DNA of 64,000 nucleotides from the NCBI RefSeq assembly GCF_030123105.1, contig NZ_CP126095.1:868001-932000 (forward strand). Direction: 5' to 3'. The stretch comes from Paenibacillus sp. G2S3 (GTDB taxonomy: Bacteria; Bacillota; Bacilli; Paenibacillales; Paenibacillaceae). The notes under the pieces are model-generated. The model was given only the letters and a program-made list of their open reading frames with translations, was not told the DNA's origin and ran no database searches. Of this stretch, positions 30,647 to 39,772 are shown one piece after another; position 1 is the stretch's first letter, and each line of letters begins with the position of its first letter. The position numbers were made by a program, and so were the translations under genes.

Positions 30647-30660
30647 CCGAAACGTTTTGG
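30647..30660. promoter_or_regulatory. LacI-type operator, distal copy
   Basis: CCGAAACGTTTTGG differs from the perfect palindrome at 30712 by one base. It is nearer the minus-strand regulator gene and probably mediates autoregulation or looping with the other copy 65 bp away. Confidence 0.65.
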
Positions 30661-30711
30661 TAAGTCTGTGAGCATTAGATTATTTGAAGTCATATATTTT
30701 TTTATGCTTTT

Positions 30712-30727
30712 TCCGAAACGTTTCGGA
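30712..30727. promoter_or_regulatory. LacI-type operator, perfect palindrome
   Basis: TCCGAAACGTTTCGGA is a perfect 16-bp palindrome with the central CG usual for LacI-family sites. It lies 27 nt before the debranching gene start. Confidence 0.75.
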
Positions 30728-30754
30728 TACACAGCGAAGAAATGAGGGGAAGTT

Positions 30755-32848
30755 TTGAATTATCGAGTTATTAAAGAAAATGATCTGTTTTTAATGACGG
30801 ACAAAGGTGGGGACATTCCGGACAATGATCAATCGGGTCTAGGTCTCTATACCAGAGATACCCGGTTCTTAAGCCGAATGGAAATCCGAATTAATAATCA
30901 GCGACCGATATTGTTATCCTCAGCTGCCGATGAGAATTATATCTCTACCATTCGTCTTACCAATCCTCATATGGAGGAAGACGGTAAATTGATTTTATGG
31001 CGTGAGTCTGTAGAGATTGAACGTACGCGCTTTATTTATGAGGGTGCATTATACGAGACCTTCAAGCTAACAAGTTATTATCCAAAAGCAATCCAATTCG
31101 ATTTCTCTGTGCTGTTAGATGCGGATTTTACAGATATGTTCGTGATTCGTGGGTTTCAGCATGGCAAGCTAGGAAGTAAGACAGGTGAACGAAGAGCTTC
31201 AGGTGAAAGAGTGATCAGTTATCTCGGAGCAGATGAGCTGCTGAGAGAAACCAAGGTGAAATGGGATACTCAGGAAAGCCGAATAAGCGAGACAGGCGAG
31301 GTGCATTTCGATGTCGAGCTGAAGCATCAGGAAAGTGTTGAAATCGCTTTCTTCATTGCTCCGATGATAGATGGCAACGAGCCGCTGCAGTATGAAACTA
31401 AGGAAGCAATGAATAAGCTCAGAGCATCCTACGCTACTTGGAATGCTTCATCAACTTCCATCAGCAGCGATATGCCATTATTTAACAAGCTGTACCATCG
31501 AGGGGTTCAAGATTTACGGGTACTGCTTACAGACCTCGGTTATGGACAGTTTCCGGTTGCGGGCTTGCCTTGGTACTCCGTTCCCTTTGGACGCGACAGC
31601 CTGATTGCAGCGCTGCAGATGTTATCTCTGAATCCTCAAATTGCTAAGGGAACCTTACTTACAATGGCTGCTTACCAAGGACAGAAGGAAGATGAGTGGC
31701 GCGACGAGCAGCCAGGCAAAGTGATGCACGAAATCCGATATGGTGAATTAGCCGCTACTAACCAGGTTCCGTTCACACCTTATTACGGCACAATCGATGC
31801 AACACCTCTGTTCCTACTGCTTACCGCCGAGTATTACCACTGGACAGGAGATCTTGAATTTGTTAGCTCATTAATGCCGCATCTTAACGCTGCGTTGAAT
31901 TGGATTAAAGAATATGGCGATTATGATAATGATTCCTTTGTGGAGTATTATCAGAAGTCGTCCAAGGGAATTGCCAATCAGGGATGGAAGGATTCTGCGG
32001 ATTCCGTTATTCATAGTAATGGTGATTATGCGGAGGCCCCGATCGCACTAGTTGAGGTTCAAGGTTATGTGTATCAGGCGCTGACTCGACTTGCTCCTAT
32101 CTTCAAGAGCCTAGGTCACGAAGAACAGGCCGAGGTTATGGAAAAAGATGCAGCTCAGCTGCAAACCCGTTTCGAGGAAGACTTCTGGATGGACGATGAG
32201 CAATTCTATGCAATCGCCTTGGATAAGGATAAGAAACGGGTAGACTCTGTTACTTCGAATGCAGGACATATTCTGATGTCAGGAATTGCTTCGCCAGAGC
32301 GGGCAAAAGCAGTTGCTGCAAGACTAGTAGCCCCTGATCTCTTCGGAGGATACGGTATTCGAACCATGAGTACTGCAGCTACGGGTTATAATCCGATGAG
32401 CTATCATGACGGAAGTGTATGGCCACATGATAACTCACTCTGTTTGCTCGGCCTTAGTCAGTCCGGGTTCACAGAGGAAGCAATCACCGTTATGCAAGGA
32501 TTGCTGAACGCAGCTGACCAATTTGAATATTACAGATTGCCTGAATTGTACTGTGGTTACAGTGATCAACTCGGCGCTCCTGTTCCTTACCCGGTAGCCT
32601 GTTCTCCACAGGCATGGGCGGCTGGAACACCATTGACGTTCGTGCAAGCGCTGCTTGGTCTTCAACCGAATGCTCTAACCCGACAAATTACGATCAAGCC
32701 TGCACTGCTAAACGGTATGAATGACTTAAAGGTGGAGCAATTACAGATTGGCAATGGCACACTCAGCCTACGCATTAGTCGTGTGGATAACGAGCTAAAG
32801 CTGGAGGTTTTATCTAACCAGACGGGTTATGAACTAGTGATTCTATAG
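30755..32848 (+). CDS. Amylo-alpha-1,6-glucosidase-like glycoside hydrolase
   Basis: A 697-residue cytoplasmic protein with TTG start after GAGGGGAAG. The N-terminal beta-sandwich (1-230) begins with YRVIKENDLFLMTDKGG and LGLYTRDTRFLSRME, characteristic of the GDE_N_bis domain. The C-terminal (alpha/alpha)6 barrel has GLPWYSVPFGRDSLIAALQM, YYGTIDATPLFLLL, GWKDSADSVIH and YHDGSVWPHDNSL. The family debranches glycogen-like or plant-derived alpha-glucans, but several members act on small glycosides. The substrate here is probably delivered by the importer that follows 50 nt downstream. Confidence 0.88.
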   Translation: MNYRVIKENDLFLMTDKGGDIPDNDQSGLGLYTRDTRFLSRMEIRINNQRPILLSSAADENYISTIRLTNPHMEEDGKLILWRESVEIERTRFIYEGALYETFKLTSYYPKAIQFDFSVLLDADFTDMFVIRGFQHGKLGSKTGERRASGERVISYLGADELLRETKVKWDTQESRISETGEVHFDVELKHQESVEIAFFIAPMIDGNEPLQYETKEAMNKLRASYATWNASSTSISSDMPLFNKLYHRGVQDLRVLLTDLGYGQFPVAGLPWYSVPFGRDSLIAALQMLSLNPQIAKGTLLTMAAYQGQKEDEWRDEQPGKVMHEIRYGELAATNQVPFTPYYGTIDATPLFLLLTAEYYHWTGDLEFVSSLMPHLNAALNWIKEYGDYDNDSFVEYYQKSSKGIANQGWKDSADSVIHSNGDYAEAPIALVEVQGYVYQALTRLAPIFKSLGHEEQAEVMEKDAAQLQTRFEEDFWMDDEQFYAIALDKDKKRVDSVTSNAGHILMSGIASPERAKAVAARLVAPDLFGGYGIRTMSTAATGYNPMSYHDGSVWPHDNSLCLLGLSQSGFTEEAITVMQGLLNAADQFEYYRLPELYCGYSDQLGAPVPYPVACSPQAWAAGTPLTFVQALLGLQPNALTRQITIKPALLNGMNDLKVEQLQIGNGTLSLRISRVDNELKLEVLSNQTGYELVIL

Positions 32849-32900
32849 GCATTACGTAATTTTTTTATATAAAAAGCCTGACAATACTAAGGAGGTTGTA

Positions 32901-34223
32901 TTGAAAATGAGAAAATCGGGGTTAATAATTCTATCTTTGATGCTGGTTACTGGGCTAATGTTGACTGCATGTGGTGGCAACAAAACAAACAGTAACACAG
33001 GAGCAGCAGCAACAAATAATGGCACAAATAAAGAAACAGCAGCACCGACAACGGATGAGCCGGTTACGATTACACTAGCAGGCTGGGGAGCGAGTCCAGA
33101 AGAGCAGGATCTGCTAAATCAGACGCTGAAGGAGTTCGAAACTAAATATCCGAATGTGAAGGTTAACTACGAGGTTATTGCCGATCAATACATGGATGTT
33201 ATCAAGACTAGACTTATCGGTGGAGAAGGTCCTGACGTCTTCTATCTGGACGCATTCGAGGCGCCTGGTCTCATTGAAGCTAATGTACTGGAGCCATTGG
33301 ACAGCTATGTAACACCTGAGTTTGATGTTGCAGACTTTGAACAGCCCATGGTTGATGCTTTTAAGAAAGATAATGTATCCTACGGATTCCCTAAGGATTT
33401 CTCTACGCTCGCTATGTTCTACAATAAAAAGGATTTTTCCGAAGCGGGAATTACAACTCCTCCAACAACTTGGGATGAACTGAAAGCAGACGCGATTAAG
33501 CTGACCAAAAAAGAGGGTGATAAAGTCACTCGTTATGGTTTCGGCGTCGCTCCTGAGCTTGCGCGTCAAATGTTCATGATCCAAGCTTTTGGTGGAAAAG
33601 TTTCGGACGAAGAAGGTAAAGCAACCTTCGCATCTGCGGAAGCTCTCCCAGGCTTACAGCTTGTTGTAGATATGCACAACGTTGACAAATCCTCCGGTGA
33701 GCCTAAGGAAGTAGGCGCTGGCTGGGGTGGAGAAATGTTCGGGCAAGGCAAGGCTTCTATCGTATTCGAAGGCAACTGGGCGATTCCATTCCTGGAATCC
33801 AACTATAAGGAACTGGATTATGCTACCGCTGAGCTTCCGACGGTGAACGGCACTAAAGGCACAATGGCCTTTACGGTAGCCTATGTAATGAACAAGCAAT
33901 CGAAGAAGAAAGAAGCGGCTTGGCAGCTAATCTCTTTCTTGACAGGCAAGGACGGAATGAAAACATGGACCAGCAAAGGGTTCGCACTTCCTACACGGAA
34001 ATCGGTCGCACAGGAGCTGGGCTACGACAAGGATGAACTGCGTGGAGCAATTGTAGCGGGTGCCTCCTATGCAACGCCATGGCAAGCCGCATCTACGCTG
34101 CCTACCATCACTAATAACTTCAATAACCAATTTGTAGATACATTTATGGGCAACTCCAAGCTTGAGGATGCTATGAAGAAAGCTGAAGATGTAGCGAATA
34201 AGGAAATTGAAGCAGCAAAATAA
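32901..34223 (+). CDS. ABC sugar importer, solute-binding lipoprotein (third system)
   Basis: A 440-residue family-1 binding protein. AAGGAGG precedes a TTG (32901) and an in-frame ATG (32907); either is possible. The lipobox is LTAC (Cys24), followed by an Asn/Thr-rich linker. Motifs include ITLAGWGASPEEQDLL, GEGPDVFYLDAFEAPGL, YGFPKDFSTLAMFYNKKDF and KASIVFEGNWAIPFL. It works with the two permeases downstream and the debranching-type enzyme upstream. Confidence 0.92.
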   Translation: MKMRKSGLIILSLMLVTGLMLTACGGNKTNSNTGAAATNNGTNKETAAPTTDEPVTITLAGWGASPEEQDLLNQTLKEFETKYPNVKVNYEVIADQYMDVIKTRLIGGEGPDVFYLDAFEAPGLIEANVLEPLDSYVTPEFDVADFEQPMVDAFKKDNVSYGFPKDFSTLAMFYNKKDFSEAGITTPPTTWDELKADAIKLTKKEGDKVTRYGFGVAPELARQMFMIQAFGGKVSDEEGKATFASAEALPGLQLVVDMHNVDKSSGEPKEVGAGWGGEMFGQGKASIVFEGNWAIPFLESNYKELDYATAELPTVNGTKGTMAFTVAYVMNKQSKKKEAAWQLISFLTGKDGMKTWTSKGFALPTRKSVAQELGYDKDELRGAIVAGASYATPWQAASTLPTITNNFNNQFVDTFMGNSKLEDAMKKAEDVANKEIEAAK

Positions 34224-34230
34224 ACGGATT

Positions 34231-34261
34231 GAAGAGGGGAGGGTCTTCGGACCACCCCTTC
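34231..34261 (+). other. Intercistronic hairpin with UUCG tetraloop
   Basis: GGTC-TTCG-GACC forms the top of a longer stem (GAAG..GGGG with CCCC..TTC). No U-tract follows. It occupies the same place as the hairpin at 23694, just after a binding-protein gene, and likely stabilises the upstream mRNA. Confidence 0.55.
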
Positions 34262-34296
34262 ATTCTTTCATTCTGATACGAAAGGAAAAGTGAAGC

Positions 34297-35196
34297 ATGA
34301 CTCAAGTCTCAACATTTAAAAAGAAGCTAAGAAATAATGTGACGGCCTATCTGTTCCTGCTTCCTACTATTCTTGTACTGGGCACTTTTTTGTTCCTGCC
34401 TGTTTTTTATTCGCTTTATCTATCAGGACATAAGGTAAATTTACTTGGTGATGTCAGTTACAAGTGGGTTGGATTCAATAACTTTACACGTATGGCCGGT
34501 GACGAGAGAGCTTGGATTGCACTGAAAAACACAGCATCCTTCGCGCTGTTCGTTGTACCGTTGCAGACTGCATTTGCTATTTTATTAGCCGTTATTTTGA
34601 ATGCTAAGCTTAGATTTAAAAATTTCTTCCGAATCGTCTTTTTTATGCCGACGGTTACTTCCTCGGCGGTATTGTCACTTATTTTTATGTGGATTTACAA
34701 TTCAAACGGTCTGCTGAACCGTGTGCTTGAGTTCGTAGGTTTACATGGTTTCAACTGGCTTGGAGATCCGGCGGTCGCTCTTAAGGCGATCATGCTTATG
34801 AATATATGGTCTACTGCTCCGTTTTTTATGGTAGTCTTCTTAGCTGCACTGCAAGATATCCCTGATGCATTGTACGAGTCGGCCATGCTGGATGGGGCAG
34901 GAGGATTTAGACGTTTCATTTCTATTACGCTTCCTATGATTAAGCCAGCGACCTTCTTCACGGTAGTCATGGGAATCATCGGTACCTTTCAGCTCTTCGA
35001 TCAATCGTATATTTTTTCGGCTGGCTCCGGCGGTCCGAATAACTCCACCTTAACGGTGGCTCTGCTTATCTATCAGTATGCGTTTAAAAATCTCGACTTC
35101 GGTTACGCTTCTGCGCTCGCTGTTATGTTGGCTGCGGTCATTATGATCGTAACGCTGATCCAGCGGAAGCTATTCTCCGAAGAGAAGCTGAACTAG
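34297..35196 (+). CDS. ABC sugar importer, permease (MalF type)
   Basis: A 299-residue permease with six membrane helices beginning near residue 18 and the EAA loop ESAMLDGAGGFRRF. IFSAGSGGPNNSTLTVALLIY marks the subfamily. It starts 73 nt after the binding protein, beyond the hairpin, with AAAGGAAAAG upstream. Confidence 0.92.
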   Translation: MTQVSTFKKKLRNNVTAYLFLLPTILVLGTFLFLPVFYSLYLSGHKVNLLGDVSYKWVGFNNFTRMAGDERAWIALKNTASFALFVVPLQTAFAILLAVILNAKLRFKNFFRIVFFMPTVTSSAVLSLIFMWIYNSNGLLNRVLEFVGLHGFNWLGDPAVALKAIMLMNIWSTAPFFMVVFLAALQDIPDALYESAMLDGAGGFRRFISITLPMIKPATFFTVVMGIIGTFQLFDQSYIFSAGSGGPNNSTLTVALLIYQYAFKNLDFGYASALAVMLAAVIMIVTLIQRKLFSEEKLN

Positions 35197-35208
35197 GAGG
35201 ACGATCAG

Positions 35209-36039
35209 GTGGTAATTAACTATTCCAAAGGGGTTAAGGTGGTACTGTATTTCCTGTTATTCGCATACGGGTGCGTAACGGTCATACCTTTCCTATGGGC
35301 ACTATCCTCGTCGTTTAAACCGTTAAGCGAGATTGTGTCAGGAAGTATCAACTTTATACCGAAACAGTTCACATTCCAGAACTATTACGACATCTTCGTG
35401 AAGGAACCACTGTTCCTCAGATGGATGTTCAACAGTGCACTTATCGCTGTAGTTTCAACGCTGTGCAATATCTTGTTCAACTCTATGGCAGGCTATGCCC
35501 TTGCGCGTATTGATTTTACAGGCAGCAAGGTTGTGTTTTTTCTTATCTTGGCAGTACAGATGATTCCCGGTCAATTGACTATCGTGCCTGCTTATCTGAT
35601 CATGAAACAGCTTGATTTGTTGAACACTTATGCCGCGCTGACGCTGCCGATGATGGTAAATGCGACGTTCATCTTTATGATGCGGCAATTCTTCCTGAGC
35701 TTTCCGAAAGAGCTGGAAGAGGCTGCCGAGATGGACGGTCTAAATAAGTTCGGAACATTTTTCCGCATTGCTCTGCCACTGGCTATCCCCGCATTGGCAG
35801 CTCAGACGATCTTTGTATTCATGGGAGCATGGAATGAATTTCTGAAGCCACTGATGTTCATGTCAGACAAGTCGATGTTCACACTGACACTCGGTCTCAA
35901 TACATTTAAGGGCCAGTATATTAGCCATTGGAATTATATTATGGCCGCATCGATGGTGTTTACCCTACCCGCACTACTTATTTATGCATTCTTCAACCGC
36001 TTCTTTATAAAAGGAATTACGTTTACCGGAAGCAAATAA
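35209..36039 (+). CDS. ABC sugar importer, permease (MalG type)
   Basis: A 276-residue permease with six membrane helices, GTG start after TAGGAGG, and the EAA loop LEEAAEMDGLNKFGTF. MGAWNEFLKPLMFM and the C-terminal RFFIKGITFTGSK are typical. A terminator ends the operon. Confidence 0.92.
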   Translation: MVINYSKGVKVVLYFLLFAYGCVTVIPFLWALSSSFKPLSEIVSGSINFIPKQFTFQNYYDIFVKEPLFLRWMFNSALIAVVSTLCNILFNSMAGYALARIDFTGSKVVFFLILAVQMIPGQLTIVPAYLIMKQLDLLNTYAALTLPMMVNATFIFMMRQFFLSFPKELEEAAEMDGLNKFGTFFRIALPLAIPALAAQTIFVFMGAWNEFLKPLMFMSDKSMFTLTLGLNTFKGQYISHWNYIMAASMVFTLPALLIYAFFNRFFIKGITFTGSK

Positions 36040-36053
36040 TTCGATTTACTAGG

Positions 36054-36086
36054 ACCGCCACTGATCTTAAATCAGGGCGGTTTTTT
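36054..36086 (+). terminator. Rho-independent terminator
   Basis: ACCGCC-A-CTGAT (36054-36065) pairs with ATCAGGGCGGT (36071-36081) with a one-base bulge, followed by TTTTTT. It ends the third sugar operon. Confidence 0.9.
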
Positions 36087-36210
36087 GATATGTTCATGAA
36101 TTGTTACCATTCTATCGATCTTATATGGGGAAGTTGGGGTATAAAAGGAAGGGAAGAGGTAAAACTATGTTCACTAAATAGAACTGGAAGAAATTTAAAT
36201 GCGGAGGTAA

Positions 36211-36768
36211 ATGATGACACAGAATAAAGGAAATTCACAACGTCAGATTCGAACTTCAATTCTTTGTTTGATCTGTGCCTGCACCGTCCTATTAAGTGGC
36301 TGCTCTAAAGCTGCCAATGAAACCACACAAGTAACTCCAACGCCTACAACAGAAGCCACTGCACCTGCAGCTACGAACAGTGCCACTGAACAACCCAATA
36401 CCTCGTCCGGTACAAATACAGAGGGACTTCCGGCGGGTGTTAGTGTTAAGAGGGTGATTAAGGAAGTTGCTTTAAAGGATGGCTATCATAAAAAGATTGA
36501 GCTGCTGACAGACGGCGGCAAGCGGGTTACCATAACGGATGCGACTCAAAAGATTGTTTTGCAGCAGATTGAATATGATGGGAGGATTACTACGTCTAAA
36601 GGTAAACAGGTTACCATTAAAGTCGAAGGTGGGGGAGAGCAAAGCATAACCATTCCCGATCATTTAGTGATCGAAGATGAGGACAAGCTTGGATTGATGC
36701 CAGGTGTTGATATCGAGTGGACAGTGAATGCCGAGGGGCAAATCGAAAGTGTTGAACTGGAGGATTAA
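36211..36768 (+). CDS. Unknown lipoprotein with Thr/Pro-rich linker
   Basis: A 185-residue protein with start ATG at 36211 (or 36214) after GCGGAGG. The signal peptide ends in the lipobox LSGC (Cys30). A low-complexity Thr/Ala/Pro/Ser linker (about 35-75) is followed by a compact beta-rich domain with alternating Lys and Val/Ile residues. I recognise no family. It is followed 25 nt later by a small membrane-protein gene, probably in the same transcript. Confidence 0.75.
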   Translation: MMTQNKGNSQRQIRTSILCLICACTVLLSGCSKAANETTQVTPTPTTEATAPAATNSATEQPNTSSGTNTEGLPAGVSVKRVIKEVALKDGYHKKIELLTDGGKRVTITDATQKIVLQQIEYDGRITTSKGKQVTIKVEGGGEQSITIPDHLVIEDEDKLGLMPGVDIEWTVNAEGQIESVELED

Positions 36769-36793
36769 AAGAGATACTGAGGTGGCTGGCTAG

Positions 36794-37087
36794 ATGAAAT
36801 TTCTAATCGTATTTGGCAGTATAGTGGTTCCCATCGTGATGCTAATGATACAACATAAATGGATAAAGTGGCGTATTGTTTTTAATGTCGCTTCTGTGTT
36901 ATCTACGCTTATTTTAGGTAATATTTCTGCCCTAGCCATATATGAAATATTAAGAGATAACACGGTATTTATGACCTCGATCCATGCGATTTTTCTGAAT
37001 CCGATGTTCCTTTTGACAGGAGCCTATCTTGGAGTATATCTGGTCTATCGCTTGATGTTGATGACTTATGAAGAAGTATACGTATGA
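36794..37087 (+). CDS. Small three-helix membrane protein of unknown function
   Basis: A 97-residue protein with GAGGTGG 8 nt before its ATG. Hydrophobic stretches at about 2-18, 30-50 and 65-88 indicate three membrane helices, with short polar ends. No motif is recognised. It lies between the lipoprotein gene and a convergent terminator. Confidence 0.7.
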   Translation: MKFLIVFGSIVVPIVMLMIQHKWIKWRIVFNVASVLSTLILGNISALAIYEILRDNTVFMTSIHAIFLNPMFLLTGAYLGVYLVYRLMLMTYEEVYV

Positions 37088-37099
37088 TGTACTTAAAAG

Positions 37100-37129
37100 T
37101 AGGAGTGTCCCCGTGAAGGGACACTCCTA
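37100..37129. terminator. Bidirectional terminator between convergent genes
   Basis: TAGGAGTGTCCC (37100-37111) and GGGACACTCCTA (37118-37129) form a perfect 12-bp stem with a 6-nt loop. T-tracts are weak on both sides, but the position between convergent genes supports termination. Confidence 0.7.
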
Positions 37130-37149
37130 TTCATGTTATGCAGCGAAAG

Positions 37150-38871
37150 CTAAGAAGACTTTCCTACAACGTTTGTTCCACTCTTCGTGATCTTGTACGT
37201 AAGGATATCACCATTCCAGAAGTGGAATTTCAGGATAACCTCTCCGTCTTTAACATCTTTAAAGAACGCTGGTAGCAGCTTGATTTCTTTCGTGTTATAA
37301 GAGGGAGAGAAGGTATTGCCGAACTCCTTGAATGGAGTCCAGTCCTGCGGGCCTGCATTGCCACCAGCGGTATAGACAGCCTCCATCGTGGCAAGCTGGT
37401 TACCGTTAAAGGTAGTTGGAATCGCAAACGATTCAGTCGTCCCTTTGGCATCGCTTAATTTGGCAGTGTCATTCACGATGATCTTTAGTCTCCACGCAAC
37501 ACCTTTGTTGAATTTCAGCGTTAGCACGGCATTTTCACCGTATTTTTGCGAAGCTGTGAGTTTTTTGAGTTGGCTGGCCTTGAGTGTGAGCTCCTCGCCA
37601 TTCAAGGTGTAATCTTTGCCCTTGGTTAAATATTTCCCATTTACACTAATCGTTGTTAGCTTATTGCCGTTTAGGTTCAGCTTCACCTTGGTGTCTTTGA
37701 TCGTTGCACCTTTTTTTAGATAGACCAGATCGCTCTCGGTGCTGGAGGAACGTTCCTTCAGACCAGACATTAATACGTTGTGGAGCTCGGAATCGGACCA
37801 CTTATACGTTTTGCGGTTGAAATGTTGCCCGTTATCCCAGAGCATGGAAGTCATTTTCTTTTCTTTTAAATAATAGGTAAGATACTCGAAGAATTTCAGT
37901 TTCTCGCCTTGTTCAATCACACCTGTGTCTTTATCGAAGCCCAGTAGTCCGAACTCACCGACGATGACAGGAATACCTTTAGCTACAAATGTGTTGTAAA
38001 CGTTATCAAAAGTTTGGATGATATCGTTTTTTGTATCTTTTTCAAACGTGGTGTAACCAGCGATATTCACACTGAACGGCCAGAAGCCATAGTAGTGAAC
38101 GGTCGCGATTATGTTCGGATCTTTAAGAGCTGTAATCGTCTTGTAAAGCTGATCCATTCTAGGTTGCGTAGGAGAAGTCTCTAATGAAGGTAGAACTAGC
38201 GGACGGACATCATTCTTTCCACCGGAGTTCCGAACGATCTGATGGAAGGAAGTGTTGAGCTCTGTAAGCATTTGCTCCATCTTCGCTTCATCGGTGCTTC
38301 CGCCATCTGTGAAGCGGGGTTCATTGATGCTTTCGAACATCAGCTTATCGGATTTATCCTTGAAGCGGTCCGCAATTTGAGTCCATGCTGCATTATAACG
38401 CGCCAGTGTCTCATCATGCTTCTCTTCTATATGACTTACCCATAACCAGGAGTCGTGATGGACGTTAATCATTACATATAACTTGGCGTCCAGCGCCCAG
38501 CCTACAACTTCTTCGACACGGTCGAGGTAAGCTTTTTCAATAGTGTAGTTCGGTGCTTCGCCTATGTGTGAATCCCAAGTGATAGGAATACGGATACTTT
38601 TGTAGCCTTGTGCGGCGATTTTCTTAATCAGTTCTTGGGTCACACGCGGATTGCCCCAGGAGGTTTCATCCTCACCTGTAGCATCTAGAGTATTGCCAAG
38701 GTTCCATCCGGGCTGCATATCGTCTACATAGGATTGGATCTTACTCTTTGGTGCTGCCTTAGCTTGTTGCTCGTCCTTAGTAGCAGCGGCGGCAATGGAT
38801 GAGAACAAAGAGAGCAGAAGAGCGGTGACAAGGGTCAATGATAAGAAGGATTTCTGGATTCGAGTAGTCAT
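37150..38871 (-). CDS. Secreted endoglucanase, GH5 + X2 + CBM46-like
   Basis: A 573-residue secreted protein. The signal peptide ends near residue 30 (AAA before TKDEQQ). The GH5 barrel (about 45-370) has GWNLGNTLDA, IRIPITWDSH, NVHHDSW, acid/base E184 (SINEPR), VHYYGFWPFS and nucleophile E306 (VIVGEFG), fitting subfamily 4 endo-beta-1,4-glucanases or xyloglucanases. Residues 382-468 are an X2/Ig-like module and 480-570 resemble CBM46, the layout of the Bacillus licheniformis tri-modular Cel5B. AAAGGAG precedes the ATG. A cre-like site lies about 100 bp upstream of the start, consistent with carbon catabolite repression. Confidence 0.93.
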   Translation of the reverse strand: MTTRIQKSFLSLTLVTALLLSLFSSIAAAATKDEQQAKAAPKSKIQSYVDDMQPGWNLGNTLDATGEDETSWGNPRVTQELIKKIAAQGYKSIRIPITWDSHIGEAPNYTIEKAYLDRVEEVVGWALDAKLYVMINVHHDSWLWVSHIEEKHDETLARYNAAWTQIADRFKDKSDKLMFESINEPRFTDGGSTDEAKMEQMLTELNTSFHQIVRNSGGKNDVRPLVLPSLETSPTQPRMDQLYKTITALKDPNIIATVHYYGFWPFSVNIAGYTTFEKDTKNDIIQTFDNVYNTFVAKGIPVIVGEFGLLGFDKDTGVIEQGEKLKFFEYLTYYLKEKKMTSMLWDNGQHFNRKTYKWSDSELHNVLMSGLKERSSSTESDLVYLKKGATIKDTKVKLNLNGNKLTTISVNGKYLTKGKDYTLNGEELTLKASQLKKLTASQKYGENAVLTLKFNKGVAWRLKIIVNDTAKLSDAKGTTESFAIPTTFNGNQLATMEAVYTAGGNAGPQDWTPFKEFGNTFSPSYNTKEIKLLPAFFKDVKDGEVILKFHFWNGDILTYKITKSGTNVVGKSS

Positions 38872-38969
38872 TGAATTCTCCTTTGTAAGATCATTTTTGA
38901 GGATGCTTAAACCTGACCTTCCTTAGTACTTTGGTGCTTAGATGAACACGTACACCTCCAATATTTTGT

Positions 38970-38983
38970 TGTAAACGCTTACC
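38970..38983. promoter_or_regulatory. Candidate CcpA cre site upstream of the endoglucanase
   Basis: TGTAAACGCTTACC matches the cre consensus TGTAANCGNTNACA at 13 of 14 positions. It lies between the divergent endoglucanase and the unknown gene at 39091. Confidence 0.6.
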
Positions 38984-39090
38984 AAATACCCTAACATAGA
39001 ACATTTGCTGTGAGTACCTTACTAATTTGTGGTAAATTCATATATGAATTAGTGATTTGAAGTGATTCCAAAGTTATGGAGGGCAATCCA

Positions 39091-39669
39091 GTGAGCAGAT
39101 TTCATTACATAGGCTCGGCTACAGAGCTTCCGTTAGGAGAAAGAGGCAGTGTGCTGTCAGCAAAGACATATAATGAAGTGAAAAATTCCCCGGAGTATAA
39201 GAAACAAAGAGAGGCTCTGCGCCTGCAAGGCATAATTCCTTTGGATGACATCGCAGATCTATCTCATTTAAGAGATGAGGACTGTCTTGTATATGACTCG
39301 GAAGAAGATGCAGCGGGAGTTTTTATAGAGGAACTTGGGTATTGGAACGATGAGATTCGCAAGCATTTTCGGAGTCCGTATGTGTACCGGATTTCACCGA
39401 ATTGGGGTGGCTTCTCTGTATCGCCTAAGCTAAAAGATACTCTACCGGGATCGTATAACGCCTCACTCAAGTGTTGTAAGGAGTTATTTAAGCTTATGAC
39501 AGATTATGGGGTATCTGGTGCCGAGTTTGAGCTTTATACATGCTGGGCTGAGGAAGAAGGGCTCCCACGTAATAAAAAGTATGATCGAATCCTTGATTTG
39601 GCCTCTTTGTCACTGGAGGAGGGCTTTGAGCTGAGGGAAAAAGAGTATATTGTGGTTAAAATGATTTGA
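39091..39669 (+). CDS. Unknown soluble protein
   Basis: A 192-residue protein without signal peptide or membrane segment. An ATG at 39076 overlaps the ribosome site; GGAGGG at 39077-39083 fits the GTG at 39091 better (MSRFHYIGSATELPLG). The sequence is acidic, with several aromatic residues and one short Cys-Cys (CCKELF). No family or catalytic motif is recognised. It is divergent from the endoglucanase gene and ends about 50 bp before the promoter of the cobalamin operon. Confidence 0.75.
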   Translation: MSRFHYIGSATELPLGERGSVLSAKTYNEVKNSPEYKKQREALRLQGIIPLDDIADLSHLRDEDCLVYDSEEDAAGVFIEELGYWNDEIRKHFRSPYVYRISPNWGGFSVSPKLKDTLPGSYNASLKCCKELFKLMTDYGVSGAEFELYTCWAEEEGLPRNKKYDRILDLASLSLEEGFELREKEYIVVKMI

Positions 39670-39716
39670 TATTCAATAGGATTATCGCTAGCTACTCGTT
39701 ATACAAAAAACAAATA

Positions 39717-39745
39717 TTGCATGACAAAAGCAACTATATTAGATA
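39717..39745 (+). promoter_or_regulatory. Sigma-A promoter of the cobalamin operon
   Basis: TTGCAT (39717-39722) and TAGATA (39740-39745) are 17 nt apart, placed so that transcription would start just before the riboswitch. Confidence 0.55.
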
Positions 39746-39772
39746 TGATGAAGCATGAAAAAATTAATATTA

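Noticed and set aside
32849..32880. Terminator after the debranching-type gene
   Set aside because: ATTACGTAAT plus a T-run and an AT palindrome are present, but the stem is only five base pairs and the next operon gene follows closely, so termination is not supported.
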